Assembly: GCF_030164425.1 (NCBI RefSeq)
Contig: NZ_JASNJD010000027.1
Span: 1 to 60,355 of the forward strand
Source of the DNA: Pseudodonghicola flavimaris
Lineage (GTDB): Bacteria; Pseudomonadota; Alphaproteobacteria; Rhodobacterales; Rhodobacteraceae
Reading direction: 5' to 3'
DNA length: 60,355 bases
Part shown: positions 50,554 to 58,430 of the stretch, one piece after another
Numbering within the stretch: the first letter of the stretch is position 1
How the letters are laid out: the number at the start of each line of letters is the position of its first letter
The notes under the pieces: model-generated
The model's input: only the letters and a program-made list of their open reading frames with translations
Database searches by the model: none
Told to the model about the DNA's origin: nothing
Translations under genes and position numbers: made by a program

Positions 50554-51117
50554 TCAACGCCAGCCTGCCGCTTTAGCACGCTTAAACGCGCCAGATATGT
50601 TCAACCGCATACGCATTAACTCCTTACTCACACCATACTGCGCTGCCGCCATTTCAATCGAAAGGCGTTGTCTCGCAATCGCGTGGGCGGAGGGACCTGG
50701 AACCAACAGGGTTGGTCCCAGCCAATGCGCCTCCTCTTCATCTCGGGCATTGAACATGCGTACACCAGTTTCATCACTCAAAGGCAGCGGGACGTGATGA
50801 AGGAGTCCGTGTGCCAGTTCGTGAGCAAGATCCGCCGTTTGACGTGGCTTCTCGTGGCCATCGTTCAAGATCACAAGCCGTGCAGTACCCTTGTGAATGG
50901 TGACTGCAGAAAATCCCTTTGCGCCTGTGCATTGCCGAAGGCGTGCGACGTCGAGTGGGTGCTCTTTCTGGAATGACGAAAGATCAACAACGATGTGCTC
51001 AAGGTGTTTTGCGAGGCTCCATGGGCACAGTTTTCCGGTTTCAGGGATGCCGAGTTCGCGTCGAACATCCTGAGCGTACCATTCCGCATCGGTCTTGAAG
51101 CCCCGCCTTAGTGCCAT
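50554..51117 (-). CDS. ImmA/IrrE-type metallopeptidase
   Basis: A 187-residue protein with the zinc motif HELAH (TADLAHELAHGLLHH, about residues 98-112) and a downstream Glu in ARDEEEAHWLG. In ImmA/IrrE systems the protease cleaves or derepresses a partner repressor. Its partner is the XRE protein encoded immediately upstream, with stop and start sharing a base (TGATG). So the two form one operon, divergent from the E2-like gene. Confidence 0.87.
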   Translation of the reverse strand: MALRRGFKTDAEWYAQDVRRELGIPETGKLCPWSLAKHLEHIVVDLSSFQKEHPLDVARLRQCTGAKGFSAVTIHKGTARLVILNDGHEKPRQTADLAHELAHGLLHHVPLPLSDETGVRMFNARDEEEAHWLGPTLLVPGPSAHAIARQRLSIEMAAAQYGVSKELMRMRLNISGAFKRAKAAGWR

Positions 51118-51473
51118 CAGTGCGTCCTCAGGCCCTCATATGCGGATTGAATGATGCGCTCGAGAGCGTCTGCCTGTTCTTTTCCTAAGTTTGGGTCTGC
51201 GCGGAACAACATCAGTGCTTTGGTCAACGACGAGGGCTCGCCATTCTGACTGCTGTCGTGCGCGCGCATGAAATCGTCGGCGCTCAGTTTCGCCCATGAG
51301 CACAGAGATGCTAGGCTGTCTACATCCGGTCTCTTCCCTTGCGAGATCCGCGTGAGCGATGAAGCGCTCACCCCCGACTGTTCTGCAACCTTTCTCCAGG
51401 TGAGCTTCCGTTCCTCCCGTACCGCGTCCAACGCGGCGTAGAAGCCGTTCCCGTCGAATTGCACACTAGGCAT
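51117..51473 (-). CDS. XRE-family transcriptional regulator
   Basis: A 118-residue regulator (ATG 51473; an ATG at 51491 adds six residues). The helix-turn-helix is LTWRKVAEQSGVSASSLTRISQGKRPDVDSLASLC (in parts, about 22-55). It is coupled with the ImmA-like protease gene and is likely a repressor of its own operon and perhaps of the divergent genes. The 261-bp gap to 51735 should hold both promoters. Confidence 0.87.
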   Translation of the reverse strand: MPSVQFDGNGFYAALDAVREERKLTWRKVAEQSGVSASSLTRISQGKRPDVDSLASLCSWAKLSADDFMRAHDSSQNGEPSSLTKALMLFRADPNLGKEQADALERIIQSAYEGLRTH

Positions 51474-51734
51474 GGTGTTCGACTCTTGCAATTTTCATTT
51501 TGGCCCCGTATGTGTTGTTTCAGGATTTCATTATAGCAACGCTGTTGCGAATCCGTAAAGCACAGACACTGCGGCAAATGGGGCGGTTCAATATGAGGAA
51601 GAGCATCGAGGACGACCTGAAGGCCATCGGCTTGGGCCTCGACGCTGGCATCCTGCCGACCGTGTTCAATCGGGGGGTCATTCGGCCCGACAGCTCCTCG
51701 GTTGTCTTGAAACCTTCGGGCCAGGAGATAGCTG

Positions 51735-52477
51735 ATGCACGGCACCAATCGACACGATCCGCAACCCGACCGTGGGAACGGACCGCCGGAGGGCAAGGGA
51801 CGACCGGACAATCCCGGGCGCCCGATTCCGGAGCACCGTTCGTCCAGCCAGGACTACGGTCTCGCTATGCGGAAGGCATAGGGGAATGCCGGGACGCGTA
51901 CCCGGGTCTGCTCGCGTTTCCTCAAGAAAGGCAGATGTGGCTCTTCGCTGAGAGCGATCTGATCGAAGGCCTAGGTAGAAGAGCCGCATTTGCCATTCAA
52001 CTTCCCTATACCACCAGAAGGCCGGTTCAAGCCTGGGGCTTTTGGACCACTGCTGTCAGTAAAACATGGATCGGGCCGAGGCATACGAATTTTCCCGATG
52101 GCTCGATTTGCGCATTCGAGCCGCGAGACAAGACATGGCTTCCCGGCGGTTCGGTGACCGGACTGCTCGACCTATATAGCCTCTGGGCCGTGCGGCATCT
52201 CTACCTCGAGAAATACGGAAAATGGCCCGGCCGGCAATCTGTGCCGATTGCAGCTGAGAGACTGCTCGAACTCGGCGACGATGAGTTTTGCGGATGTGAA
52301 CATCCATTCGGGAAATACGCCCAGTGCTGTCGGTCATCTGACCAGAAGAACACCTCCGGTTCTGAGCTACTGGATTTTGCAATGAAGACCCGCAGGCCTC
52401 CAGCGGAGGTTCTTCGGTTTGTTTGGAACCCAACCAGCCCTCCGCCTCGGAGGGACCCAATAACACGCCAGACTTGA
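51735..52477 (+). CDS. E2-like protein with SEC-C-like zinc motif (frameshifted)
   Basis: ATG 51735 (AGGAGA 7 nt upstream) opens a frame that stops at 51881 after DYGLAMRKA; the next frame (-1) then continues ECRDAYPGLLAFPQERQMWLF to 52477. One missing base near 51880 explains this (TA-GGGG, where TACGGGG would restore KAYGECRD). The second part resembles a ubiquitin E2 fold: FAIQLPYTTRRPVQAWGFW, then RHTNFPDGSICAFE with the candidate catalytic Cys in PDGSIC, and KTWLPGGSV. The end CGCEHPFGKYAQCC is a SEC-C-like zinc motif. E2-like proteins of this type occur in bacterial ubiquitin-like and CBASS-type operons. No E1 or ubiquitin-like gene is seen. The open frame of the second part extends to 51500; ATG 51935 is a later possible start. 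Confidence 0.55.
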
Positions 52478-52491
52478 GAAGGAGAATTCAG

Positions 52492-52707
52492 ATGGCAGGC
52501 AAAGGCAACGGCGGGAGCTATCGCGGCGCGAAATCGGGGCGGTACGTGACAAAGGCTTATGGGAAGTCACATCCGCGCACGACGGTAAAAGAAGCGCCTG
52601 GCAAGAGTGGTTCTACCGGTGGCAGCTATCGGAGCGCAATTTCCGGGCGCTTCGTGACGGCAAAGCATGGCAAGGCGAACCCGGGTACGACCGTTCGAGA
52701 AAAGTGA
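52492..52707 (+). CDS. small protein of two GxYR/SGR repeats
   Basis: A 71-residue basic protein with two tandem ~28-residue repeats: GGSYRGAKSGRYVTKAYGKS and GGSYRSAISGRFVTAKHGKA, each ending HPRTTVKE / NPGTTVRE. AGAAGGAGAA precedes the ATG, 14 bp after the E2-like stop, so it is probably co-transcribed. Single-repeat proteins of this kind are common as unnamed small ORFs in bacteria; I do not know their function. It could be a substrate, partner or modifier in the E2-like system (speculative). Confidence 0.65.
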   Translation: MAGKGNGGSYRGAKSGRYVTKAYGKSHPRTTVKEAPGKSGSTGGSYRSAISGRFVTAKHGKANPGTTVREK

Positions 52708-52753
52708 GTTTGCCTCTCGCCCAGAGAACGTGTTAGTCAGGCTTTGTTTTAGC

Positions 52754-52803
52754 GTACGGAAATTCGCCGTACACTTGACATGTACGACGATATGCCGTAC
52801 ATA
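52754..52803 (+). promoter_or_regulatory. tacA promoter with two 19-bp operators
   Basis: TTGACA (52775-52780), 17 bp, TACATA (52798-52803) is a good promoter. Operator 1 (52754-52772) is GTACGG...CCGTAC with a 7-nt spacer; operator 2 (52782-52800) is GTACG...CGTAC and fills the -35/-10 spacer. Two such sites 28 bp apart suit cooperative repression by the TacA antitoxin or TacA-TacT complex. Confidence 0.75.
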
Positions 52804-52859
52804 GCTGCGTGTGAGTGGCATCTTGCCGCTTGACGTCGTTTCGGATCAAGGAGGCAACC

Positions 52860-53174
52860 ATGTTGGCGTTTGAGGATAGCACTGTCGCTGTCGACGAGCC
52901 CAAGAGCGCTCGGCTGGAAGCGCGTACACAGCCTTCGGTGAAGGATGCGATCAGTCGCGCAGCAACCTTGAGCGGTGTTGAGGTAAGCTCCTTTGTTGTG
53001 AGCGCTGCATACAAGGCCGCGCAGACGACGATTGAAGCTCATAAGTTGACGGCGTTGGAGAGCGAGGCGGATCGTGCTGCGTTCTTTGGCGCGCTCGAAA
53101 ATCCTCCGAAGCCGAATAATCGGCTGAAGCAGGCTTTTGCATTGCGCGAGACGCTGATCGCGAATGCCGACTGA
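52860..53174 (+). CDS. tacA: DUF1778/TacA-type antitoxin
   Basis: A 104-residue ribbon-helix-helix antitoxin: SARLEARTQPSVKDAISRAATLSGVEVSSFVVSAAYKAAQ (in parts, about 16-55) is the DUF1778 DNA-binding part, and the C-terminal tail (AFFGALENPPKPNNRLKQAF) wraps the toxin in known complexes. AAGGAGG lies 7 nt before ATG 52860. It overlaps the toxin gene by 11 bp and is controlled by the twin-operator promoter just upstream. Confidence 0.9.
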   Translation: MLAFEDSTVAVDEPKSARLEARTQPSVKDAISRAATLSGVEVSSFVVSAAYKAAQTTIEAHKLTALESEADRAAFFGALENPPKPNNRLKQAFALRETLIANAD

Positions 53175-53712
53175 CGCCGCCGTAGACGCCAAGTTCACAA
53201 TCGAGCCGTTCGATGCCAAGAGCCAGGATCGAACGGCTTTTTCCTGTGGTGTCCCCCAGATCGACAATTACCTGAAGTTGACGGCCAAGAAGGGGTCCAA
53301 GGCTGATGTCGTCCGGATCTGGGTCGTGCTAGACGATGACCGTAGAACCCTTGGGTTCTACGGGATCAACATGCATGCGGTTGTTGCGGAAGACATGCCT
53401 GATGAGCTGGCCAGGAAGGCGCCAAGGCATGGCATGCTGCCAGCTGCATTCATTTCCATGATCGGCGTCGATCAAACGATGCAGGTAAAGGGCTTGGGCA
53501 GCGCATTGCTTGCCGATGCGCTCAACCGGATTGGGCGCGTCTCAGACGAAATTGGAACCTGTGCCGTCCTTCTCGATGTGTTCGACTGCGGAAACCCCGA
53601 AATCGTGGCGCGCCGAAAAGCATACTACGAGGCGTTCGGTTTTACCCCGTTGCCAGATCAGCCGTTGCGCCTGTTCATGCCGATCCAGACAGTGCGGGCG
53701 CTGTCCGGTTGA
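53164..53712 (+). CDS. tacT: GNAT toxin (TacT-like)
   Basis: A 182-residue GNAT acetyltransferase toxin. It starts with the family N-terminus IEPFDAKSQDRTAFSCGVPQIDNYLK; acetyl-CoA-binding motif VKGLGSALLADALNRI lies near residue 105 (QxxGxG/A-like with Lys in place of Arg), and the C-terminal Tyr region RKAYYEAFGFTPL near 145. TacT toxins acetylate aminoacyl-tRNA and block translation. It overlaps the tacA end. A good ribosome site is absent, as expected for coupled translation. Confidence 0.9.
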   Translation: MPTDAAVDAKFTIEPFDAKSQDRTAFSCGVPQIDNYLKLTAKKGSKADVVRIWVVLDDDRRTLGFYGINMHAVVAEDMPDELARKAPRHGMLPAAFISMIGVDQTMQVKGLGSALLADALNRIGRVSDEIGTCAVLLDVFDCGNPEIVARRKAYYEAFGFTPLPDQPLRLFMPIQTVRALSG

Positions 53713-53886
53713 TCGCTCATTGGGCGCCGAAAGTCATGTGCATGACGCGAATGCAAAAAATCTGAACTCAAAGGAAAGTGACTAAGACATTCTGACCCTA
53801 TGGTTTGCGACAGTGAACAGTCTAGCATGTTCTGAATTTGTTCCGCATAATAAACTAACAAAACCAAAACAACACGATTCGAGCAG

Positions 53887-55242
53887 ATGGACAGCAAGGT
53901 TCTATCATCAATTAGACATGCAGAGGTTGGACGCCTGCAAACACTGCTCGCCGAGCACCGCCAGCCGGTTCTGTTGCTAGGAGCAGGGGCTTCCGTTACA
54001 TCCGGTGTGCCAGCGGCCGGTGAAACAGTGAACCGCGCAGCGAAGTGGGCATACTGTAAGTCGCATGGTCGGTCTCCGATGGACCCAGGCGTCGTTGATT
54101 CTGATTGGATACCTTGGCTTGAACAGCAGTCTTGGTTCAAACGGGGGGTTGGTCTCCCCGACCAATACCCTGTTGCGATCGACAACCTTTTGGGAATTGG
54201 ACAGGATCGAAGAGAGTTCTTCGAGCAACTTATCAGCCGTGGTGTGAAGCCCGGACAGGGGTATCGGGCGCTAGCACGGATTTTAGACAACGGTTGGGTT
54301 GCAACGGTTCTAACGACAAACTTTGATCATTGCATTGATCGAGCGGCCGTTCTTGAAGCAGTGCCGCCCTTCTTGGTCAAGATCCGCACTGCGTCGGATT
54401 GGGTCCAGTTCAAAACGTCGCCAGCAAACCCGCAGTTAATCCACATCCATGGATCGGTTGAGCACTACTCCGACAAGAATTTGGCCGAAGATGTATTGAA
54501 GTTGGACCAAGAGACCGTCGAGCATATCAAGCCTCTTTTGCGTGATCACCCATTGATTGTAGTTGGGTATCGCGGAATGGAGCCATCGGTCATGAAAGAC
54601 CTTCTTGAAAACCAAATTGACTATGCAAATGGGTTCAAAAACGGGGTCTTCTGGTGCGATATGAAGCGCAGCATAGGCGAATCCCTCTCGCCTCTGGTAC
54701 AATCTTTTGCGGACAAGATTGGTTCAAACTTCAATCGGGTTCCAATTGATGGCTTCGATCAACTATTGAAGACGGACCTGCTGGAGCAACTCGTTGCTCG
54801 GCAGACTCCCTTGAAACAACTTGGGCCGGTCAGCGCCCCGAGTTCTCTTCCTTTGGACATGCGCCCTTTTCAATCCGGGCGGTTCGAAGATCTGGATGAA
54901 CAGGTTCTTTTCCAGCGGTTGAAGCAGTACGCCGACAAGCACTACGAACCTTATCCTGAGCGCTTTAACTCTGATTGGGTCAAAGAACGCGCGGTTGTTA
55001 AGAAGCTCCTGCATCAAACTGAAGGTGATCCGGAAAGTTCGGCGCCTACGCTCGCTGCTTGGGTCATGTTCGCTCGAACTCCTAACAAGCGCCTCGCCCA
55101 GGCAATGGTCAAATTAACCATTGTAGGTCCGGAATCATGGCTGCGCGGAGCCTTCGGCGATGACGCTGATCTCATCGACACCGGCGAGGCTGACGTTTTT
55201 TGGTTGAGCGAGAAATTGGTGGTACTCTTTGGAACCAGCTAA
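53887..55242 (+). CDS. SIR2 effector of short pAgo system, N-terminal part
   Basis: A 451-residue frame. The SIR2-like NAD-binding fold is clear: LLLGAGASVTSGVP (about 29-42), VLTTNFDHCID (about 140-150), LIHIHGSVEHYS (about 183) and LIVVGYRGMEPSVM (about 218). After about residue 310 comes the first part of an AlbA_2/RecG-like region (TLAAWVMFARTP). At 55196-55201 (T6) the frame leaves the family reading and stops at 55242. In frame -1 the expected FLVEREIGGTLW continues in the next entry. So the real protein is probably about 930 residues: SIR2, RecG/DHS-like, APAZ. SIR2 effectors of such systems deplete NAD+ after invader recognition. Confidence 0.85.
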   Translation: MDSKVLSSIRHAEVGRLQTLLAEHRQPVLLLGAGASVTSGVPAAGETVNRAAKWAYCKSHGRSPMDPGVVDSDWIPWLEQQSWFKRGVGLPDQYPVAIDNLLGIGQDRREFFEQLISRGVKPGQGYRALARILDNGWVATVLTTNFDHCIDRAAVLEAVPPFLVKIRTASDWVQFKTSPANPQLIHIHGSVEHYSDKNLAEDVLKLDQETVEHIKPLLRDHPLIVVGYRGMEPSVMKDLLENQIDYANGFKNGVFWCDMKRSIGESLSPLVQSFADKIGSNFNRVPIDGFDQLLKTDLLEQLVARQTPLKQLGPVSAPSSLPLDMRPFQSGRFEDLDEQVLFQRLKQYADKHYEPYPERFNSDWVKERAVVKKLLHQTEGDPESSAPTLAAWVMFARTPNKRLAQAMVKLTIVGPESWLRGAFGDDADLIDTGEADVFWLSEKLVVLFGTS

Positions 55243-56675
55243 ACACACTTGAGGAGACGATCGCTCTCCTCAATTCGCCGTTTCTCTTGAAAGATGGAAA
55301 ATCCCGCCAAGTAACTCCCTATCATCCGTTGGCTATCCATGAAATGATTGTGAATGCACTAGTGCATCGGGATTATGCGGTTGAAGCGCCAATAGAAATC
55401 AGGATTTCACCGACTGAGATTGAAACGGTAAGTCCAGGGGGTCTCATAGATGAAGTCGCGCTACGGACCGGCGCAGAGTCGATTGAGAGCCTTGTACGCG
55501 GAGGTTCGCGGGGTGTTTTGAAGGGCTATCGAAACCCAGTCATTTCGAGTTTCTTTTACGGTAGCAACGAAATGGAAAGGCGCGGCTCAGGCCTAGCCGA
55601 CATGCTTCAATACACAATCGACAATAATGGTGATGTGCATTTCTATCCGATGGAGCAGAATTCTGCGTTTAAGGTACTGATTTTTGCCCGACCAGAAGCA
55701 GTAGATGAAATTACTCGCACGGCGGTAGCAGATCAGTCTGAAACAGTACGGTTCACGACAAATCTTTTGGAATTTGTTGGTTTGCCGGAAAAGATTTGGC
55801 ACGCCGGTACATCCGCGCGATCAGCATCAGGGCTTCGGAAAAGCGCCGGAGATCTTCCAGTTCCTCCAGGATATGTCCAAGATGGGCGCTTCTTTAGTTT
55901 TTACGATCTGGAGCGGATCACAAGTGACTATGTAACGCCATTTGACGATGGAGACATCGAAGAACTGACAATCCCAGAGCTCTTTGAGCAGGGAAATGGT
56001 TTGAACATCATGCGTAGGCTACTGCATGAGCTGTTGAACGAACACCTAAGGGCAATCGGCCTGGTTGTTGACGAGGATCGTCGCCGGGCGCACTTCCCCA
56101 AAACCGACGAGCCTGAAAGAAAAATCACTTATCAGGGACGCGTGAAGCGCGCTACGAGAACCATTGTGAAGGCTCGTACAAGGCGAGATTCTGACGATCT
56201 TCTCTACTACGAACATAAGGCCTTCACATACTCCTTGATGGCCTTTGGGATTGACTGGGGTCTCTTTATCAACCCGGGTTACGTCTTCACTCGCGACGGC
56301 AATCGCCGGTACTTAGGAAGAGATAGAATAAATATTCTTTCGACAAAAAGGGCTGCCCGAGACTTTAATCCAAGTGTGATGCACGATGTGACTTTCTGGA
56401 TGGCATGTTTGTCCGAGGAGGCTGAAGGTGTGTTTGCCTTGAAACCTGATACGAGGAACACGCTTTCGGATTATGCGCCAACAGTACTACTCAACAGTGC
56501 GTTCCCCGGAATTGCTTATAAGTCGACAGCATTTGGTGATGGTCGAACCCTTGAGGACGAACTGGAACGGAGGGTTTTGGAGGCTGATCAAGAGTTGGAA
56601 GATCTTGCAGCGATTGACGACGTTGATGCAGCACAAGATGTTCCCGATGATGATAGTGGGGACGATGGCCAATGA
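55200..56675 (+). CDS. RecG/DHS-like and APAZ part of the pAgo partner
   Basis: The frame has no real start at 55200 (TTG in the overlap, no ribosome site) and reads on from the preceding SIR2 gene in -1 frame. It begins VEREIGGTLWNQL, then the HATPase_c_4/RecG-like block HPLAIHEMIVNALVHRDYAV and IETVSPGGLIDEV (about 40-90). The APAZ domain fills about residues 225-440: GRFFSFYDLERITSDYVTPF, IPELFEQGNGLNIMRRLLHE, YEHKAFTYSLMAFGIDWGLF, NPGYVFTRDGNRRYLGRDRI, MHDVTFWMACLSEEAEG. APAZ domains pair with short Argonautes. The tail is acidic. It overlaps the pAgo start by 4 bp. Confidence 0.85.
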   Translation: MVEREIGGTLWNQLNTLEETIALLNSPFLLKDGKSRQVTPYHPLAIHEMIVNALVHRDYAVEAPIEIRISPTEIETVSPGGLIDEVALRTGAESIESLVRGGSRGVLKGYRNPVISSFFYGSNEMERRGSGLADMLQYTIDNNGDVHFYPMEQNSAFKVLIFARPEAVDEITRTAVADQSETVRFTTNLLEFVGLPEKIWHAGTSARSASGLRKSAGDLPVPPGYVQDGRFFSFYDLERITSDYVTPFDDGDIEELTIPELFEQGNGLNIMRRLLHELLNEHLRAIGLVVDEDRRRAHFPKTDEPERKITYQGRVKRATRTIVKARTRRDSDDLLYYEHKAFTYSLMAFGIDWGLFINPGYVFTRDGNRRYLGRDRINILSTKRAARDFNPSVMHDVTFWMACLSEEAEGVFALKPDTRNTLSDYAPTVLLNSAFPGIAYKSTAFGDGRTLEDELERRVLEADQELEDLAAIDDVDAAQDVPDDDSGDDGQ

Positions 56676-58180
56676 CGCTAGAGCTGTCAGTCAAAGAGTT
56701 GGCGCCCCCAAACCTTCAATTTGGTGGTGCTCTTTCGGTTTCGGATCCCAAGGTAGGACTGGCACAGGCGGGGCCATTCGACCTCCATTTTGGGTCGGCT
56801 TCAAGGAAGCAGAAGATTGGCGTCGGAATAATTGGCCCGCAATGGATGATCGATCTCACTAGGGCTTGGTTAGAGCGCTGCATGAACCCGATCCCAGTTT
56901 TGGAAGGCGAAACACAACTGAGACGGATGTTTCCTGGTTTCGAAGAGACGTTCCACAGCGCACTGGTGACTAAAGACAGTTGGACTGTTCGGCTAGACGA
57001 GGGCGGGGTAGGCGACAAACTCGGCACTGCGCTCGCAATCAGTGATCCATTCCGCCGCTTCGAGCAGGTGCTGGACGCTTACGCTGATGCATTGGATAGC
57101 CTTGCCGCTCGCGACTCCAATCGACCTGACTTGGTCATAATGGCGATGCCAGACGAGGTTCTAAAGAAGTCCCACTCTGTAGAGCGAAGCGCGACAACCG
57201 AGGAAAAGAAAGCTGCAGCTATAATTCGAAAGTCTCGGGCCAATGGTCAACTTGATTTGTTTGATCTATTTGAAGAAGTCGAGCAGACGGAAGAGGACTT
57301 TCTGAAGAGAGACTTGCGCCATGCACTTAAAGCGCGTGCGCTCAGAGCCAAGCTTCCGATACAAATGGTCACCCGGAACCTTCTTGAGGACACGCCTCGT
57401 GGTCAAGATGCTGCAACCAGAGCATGGAACTTTTCAGTTGGTGTCTACTACAAAGCGGGTGGAGTTCCATGGCGATTGCCCCAAACGGGGCCTGAGACGT
57501 GCTTTGTTGGAATATCTTTCCATCACCTGAGAACAACCAAGCGCCACATTGTTCAATCCAGTTTGGCGCAGGCTTTTTCGAGCGAGGGAGAAGGATTTGC
57601 AATCCGGGGTGATGGCGTACCAGCCACACCCGATCAGAGCCGCAATGTTCACCTTTCCGAAGAGCAAGCATACGATCTCTCAAAAGATATCGTGGCGGAA
57701 TATGCAACGCGTGCGGGTGGTCCACCGGTACGAGTGGTAATGCACAAGACCACATATTTCGATGCCGCCGAACTTGCGGGTATTAAGGCGGCACTAACTG
57801 ACATCCCCATTGTTGATCTCGTGACGCTGGTTCCGAGCAGTTTGCGTCTGTTGAGGCTGGGGGTCTATCCTCCGAATGTCGGAACACTTTGCACTATCAA
57901 TTCTGGTACCTCCTTCTTATTCACGTCAGGCTTCATGCCCGAGTTGGGTACGTATCCTGGCCCTCATGTTCCGCAGCCGTTTGAAATCCGAATGCAGTCA
58001 GGTGGTAGTAAGACTGAGGCTGCTCAAGACGTATTGAATCTCACTCGCATGAATTGGAATACGGCTGATATTCGTGGGAAGTGGCCCGTGACTTTGTCGT
58101 TCGCGCGTCGAGTCGGCGGCATCCTTGACGAGTTCGGAGACGCTGAGCCGGGCGAGACCTCATTTCGCTACTTCGTCTGA
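56672..58180 (+). CDS. short prokaryotic Argonaute (MID-PIWI)
   Basis: A 502-residue short pAgo. The MID domain covers about 1-260 and the PIWI domain about 270-495; CFVGISFHHLRTTKRH (about 272), VRVVMHKTTYFDAAEL (about 351), and LTRMNWNTADIRGKWPVTLSFARRVGGIL near the end are typical. No complete DEDX catalytic tetrad can be identified, as in other short pAgos, which guide but do not cut. N-PAZ is missing and supplied by the APAZ partner. With a guide nucleic acid the pair recognises invading plasmid or phage and activates the SIR2 domain. It overlaps the partner gene by 4 bp. GC content of this operon is visibly lower than the plasmid backbone, suggesting transfer. Confidence 0.88.
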   Translation: MTLELSVKELAPPNLQFGGALSVSDPKVGLAQAGPFDLHFGSASRKQKIGVGIIGPQWMIDLTRAWLERCMNPIPVLEGETQLRRMFPGFEETFHSALVTKDSWTVRLDEGGVGDKLGTALAISDPFRRFEQVLDAYADALDSLAARDSNRPDLVIMAMPDEVLKKSHSVERSATTEEKKAAAIIRKSRANGQLDLFDLFEEVEQTEEDFLKRDLRHALKARALRAKLPIQMVTRNLLEDTPRGQDAATRAWNFSVGVYYKAGGVPWRLPQTGPETCFVGISFHHLRTTKRHIVQSSLAQAFSSEGEGFAIRGDGVPATPDQSRNVHLSEEQAYDLSKDIVAEYATRAGGPPVRVVMHKTTYFDAAELAGIKAALTDIPIVDLVTLVPSSLRLLRLGVYPPNVGTLCTINSGTSFLFTSGFMPELGTYPGPHVPQPFEIRMQSGGSKTEAAQDVLNLTRMNWNTADIRGKWPVTLSFARRVGGILDEFGDAEPGETSFRYFV

Positions 58181-58343
58181 GAGCCCGACGGATACTTGCT
58201 TTCCTTAGTCTCAATGCTCGTGGACTACTCCGAGCACGGTAACGAAAATGGCTCCTCCTATTGACCTGAACGTCTTTGCAGGCCGCCTGTTGGCCAGCCT
58301 TTTTGAGGGTTCGAAAAGTGCTGCAGCGTTGCGGGGCCGATTC

Positions 58344-58429
58344 TGGTGCGGACAGCGGGACTCAAACCCGCACGCTCGATTGTGCAGGAGATTTTAAGTC
58401 TCCGGTGTCTACCATTCCACCATGTCCGC
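58344..58429 (-). tRNA. tRNA-Leu (TAA anticodon)
   Basis: On the minus strand the 86-nt gene has acceptor stem GCGGACA/TGTCCGC, a long variable arm typical of class II tRNA, anticodon loop CTTAAAATC with TAA, T arm GCGGGTTTGAGTCCCGC and an encoded CCA end. It lies one base after the next tRNA, so the two form an operon. A tRNA on a plasmid-like replicon next to the pAgo operon is also a possible integration target. Confidence 0.93.
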
Positions 58430-58430
58430 G

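Noticed and set aside
58344-58429. Attachment-site duplication of the tRNA-Leu 3' end marking an integrative element
   Set aside because: I looked for a second copy of the tRNA 3' end at the left side of the defence island and saw none, and no integrase gene lies beside the tRNA.
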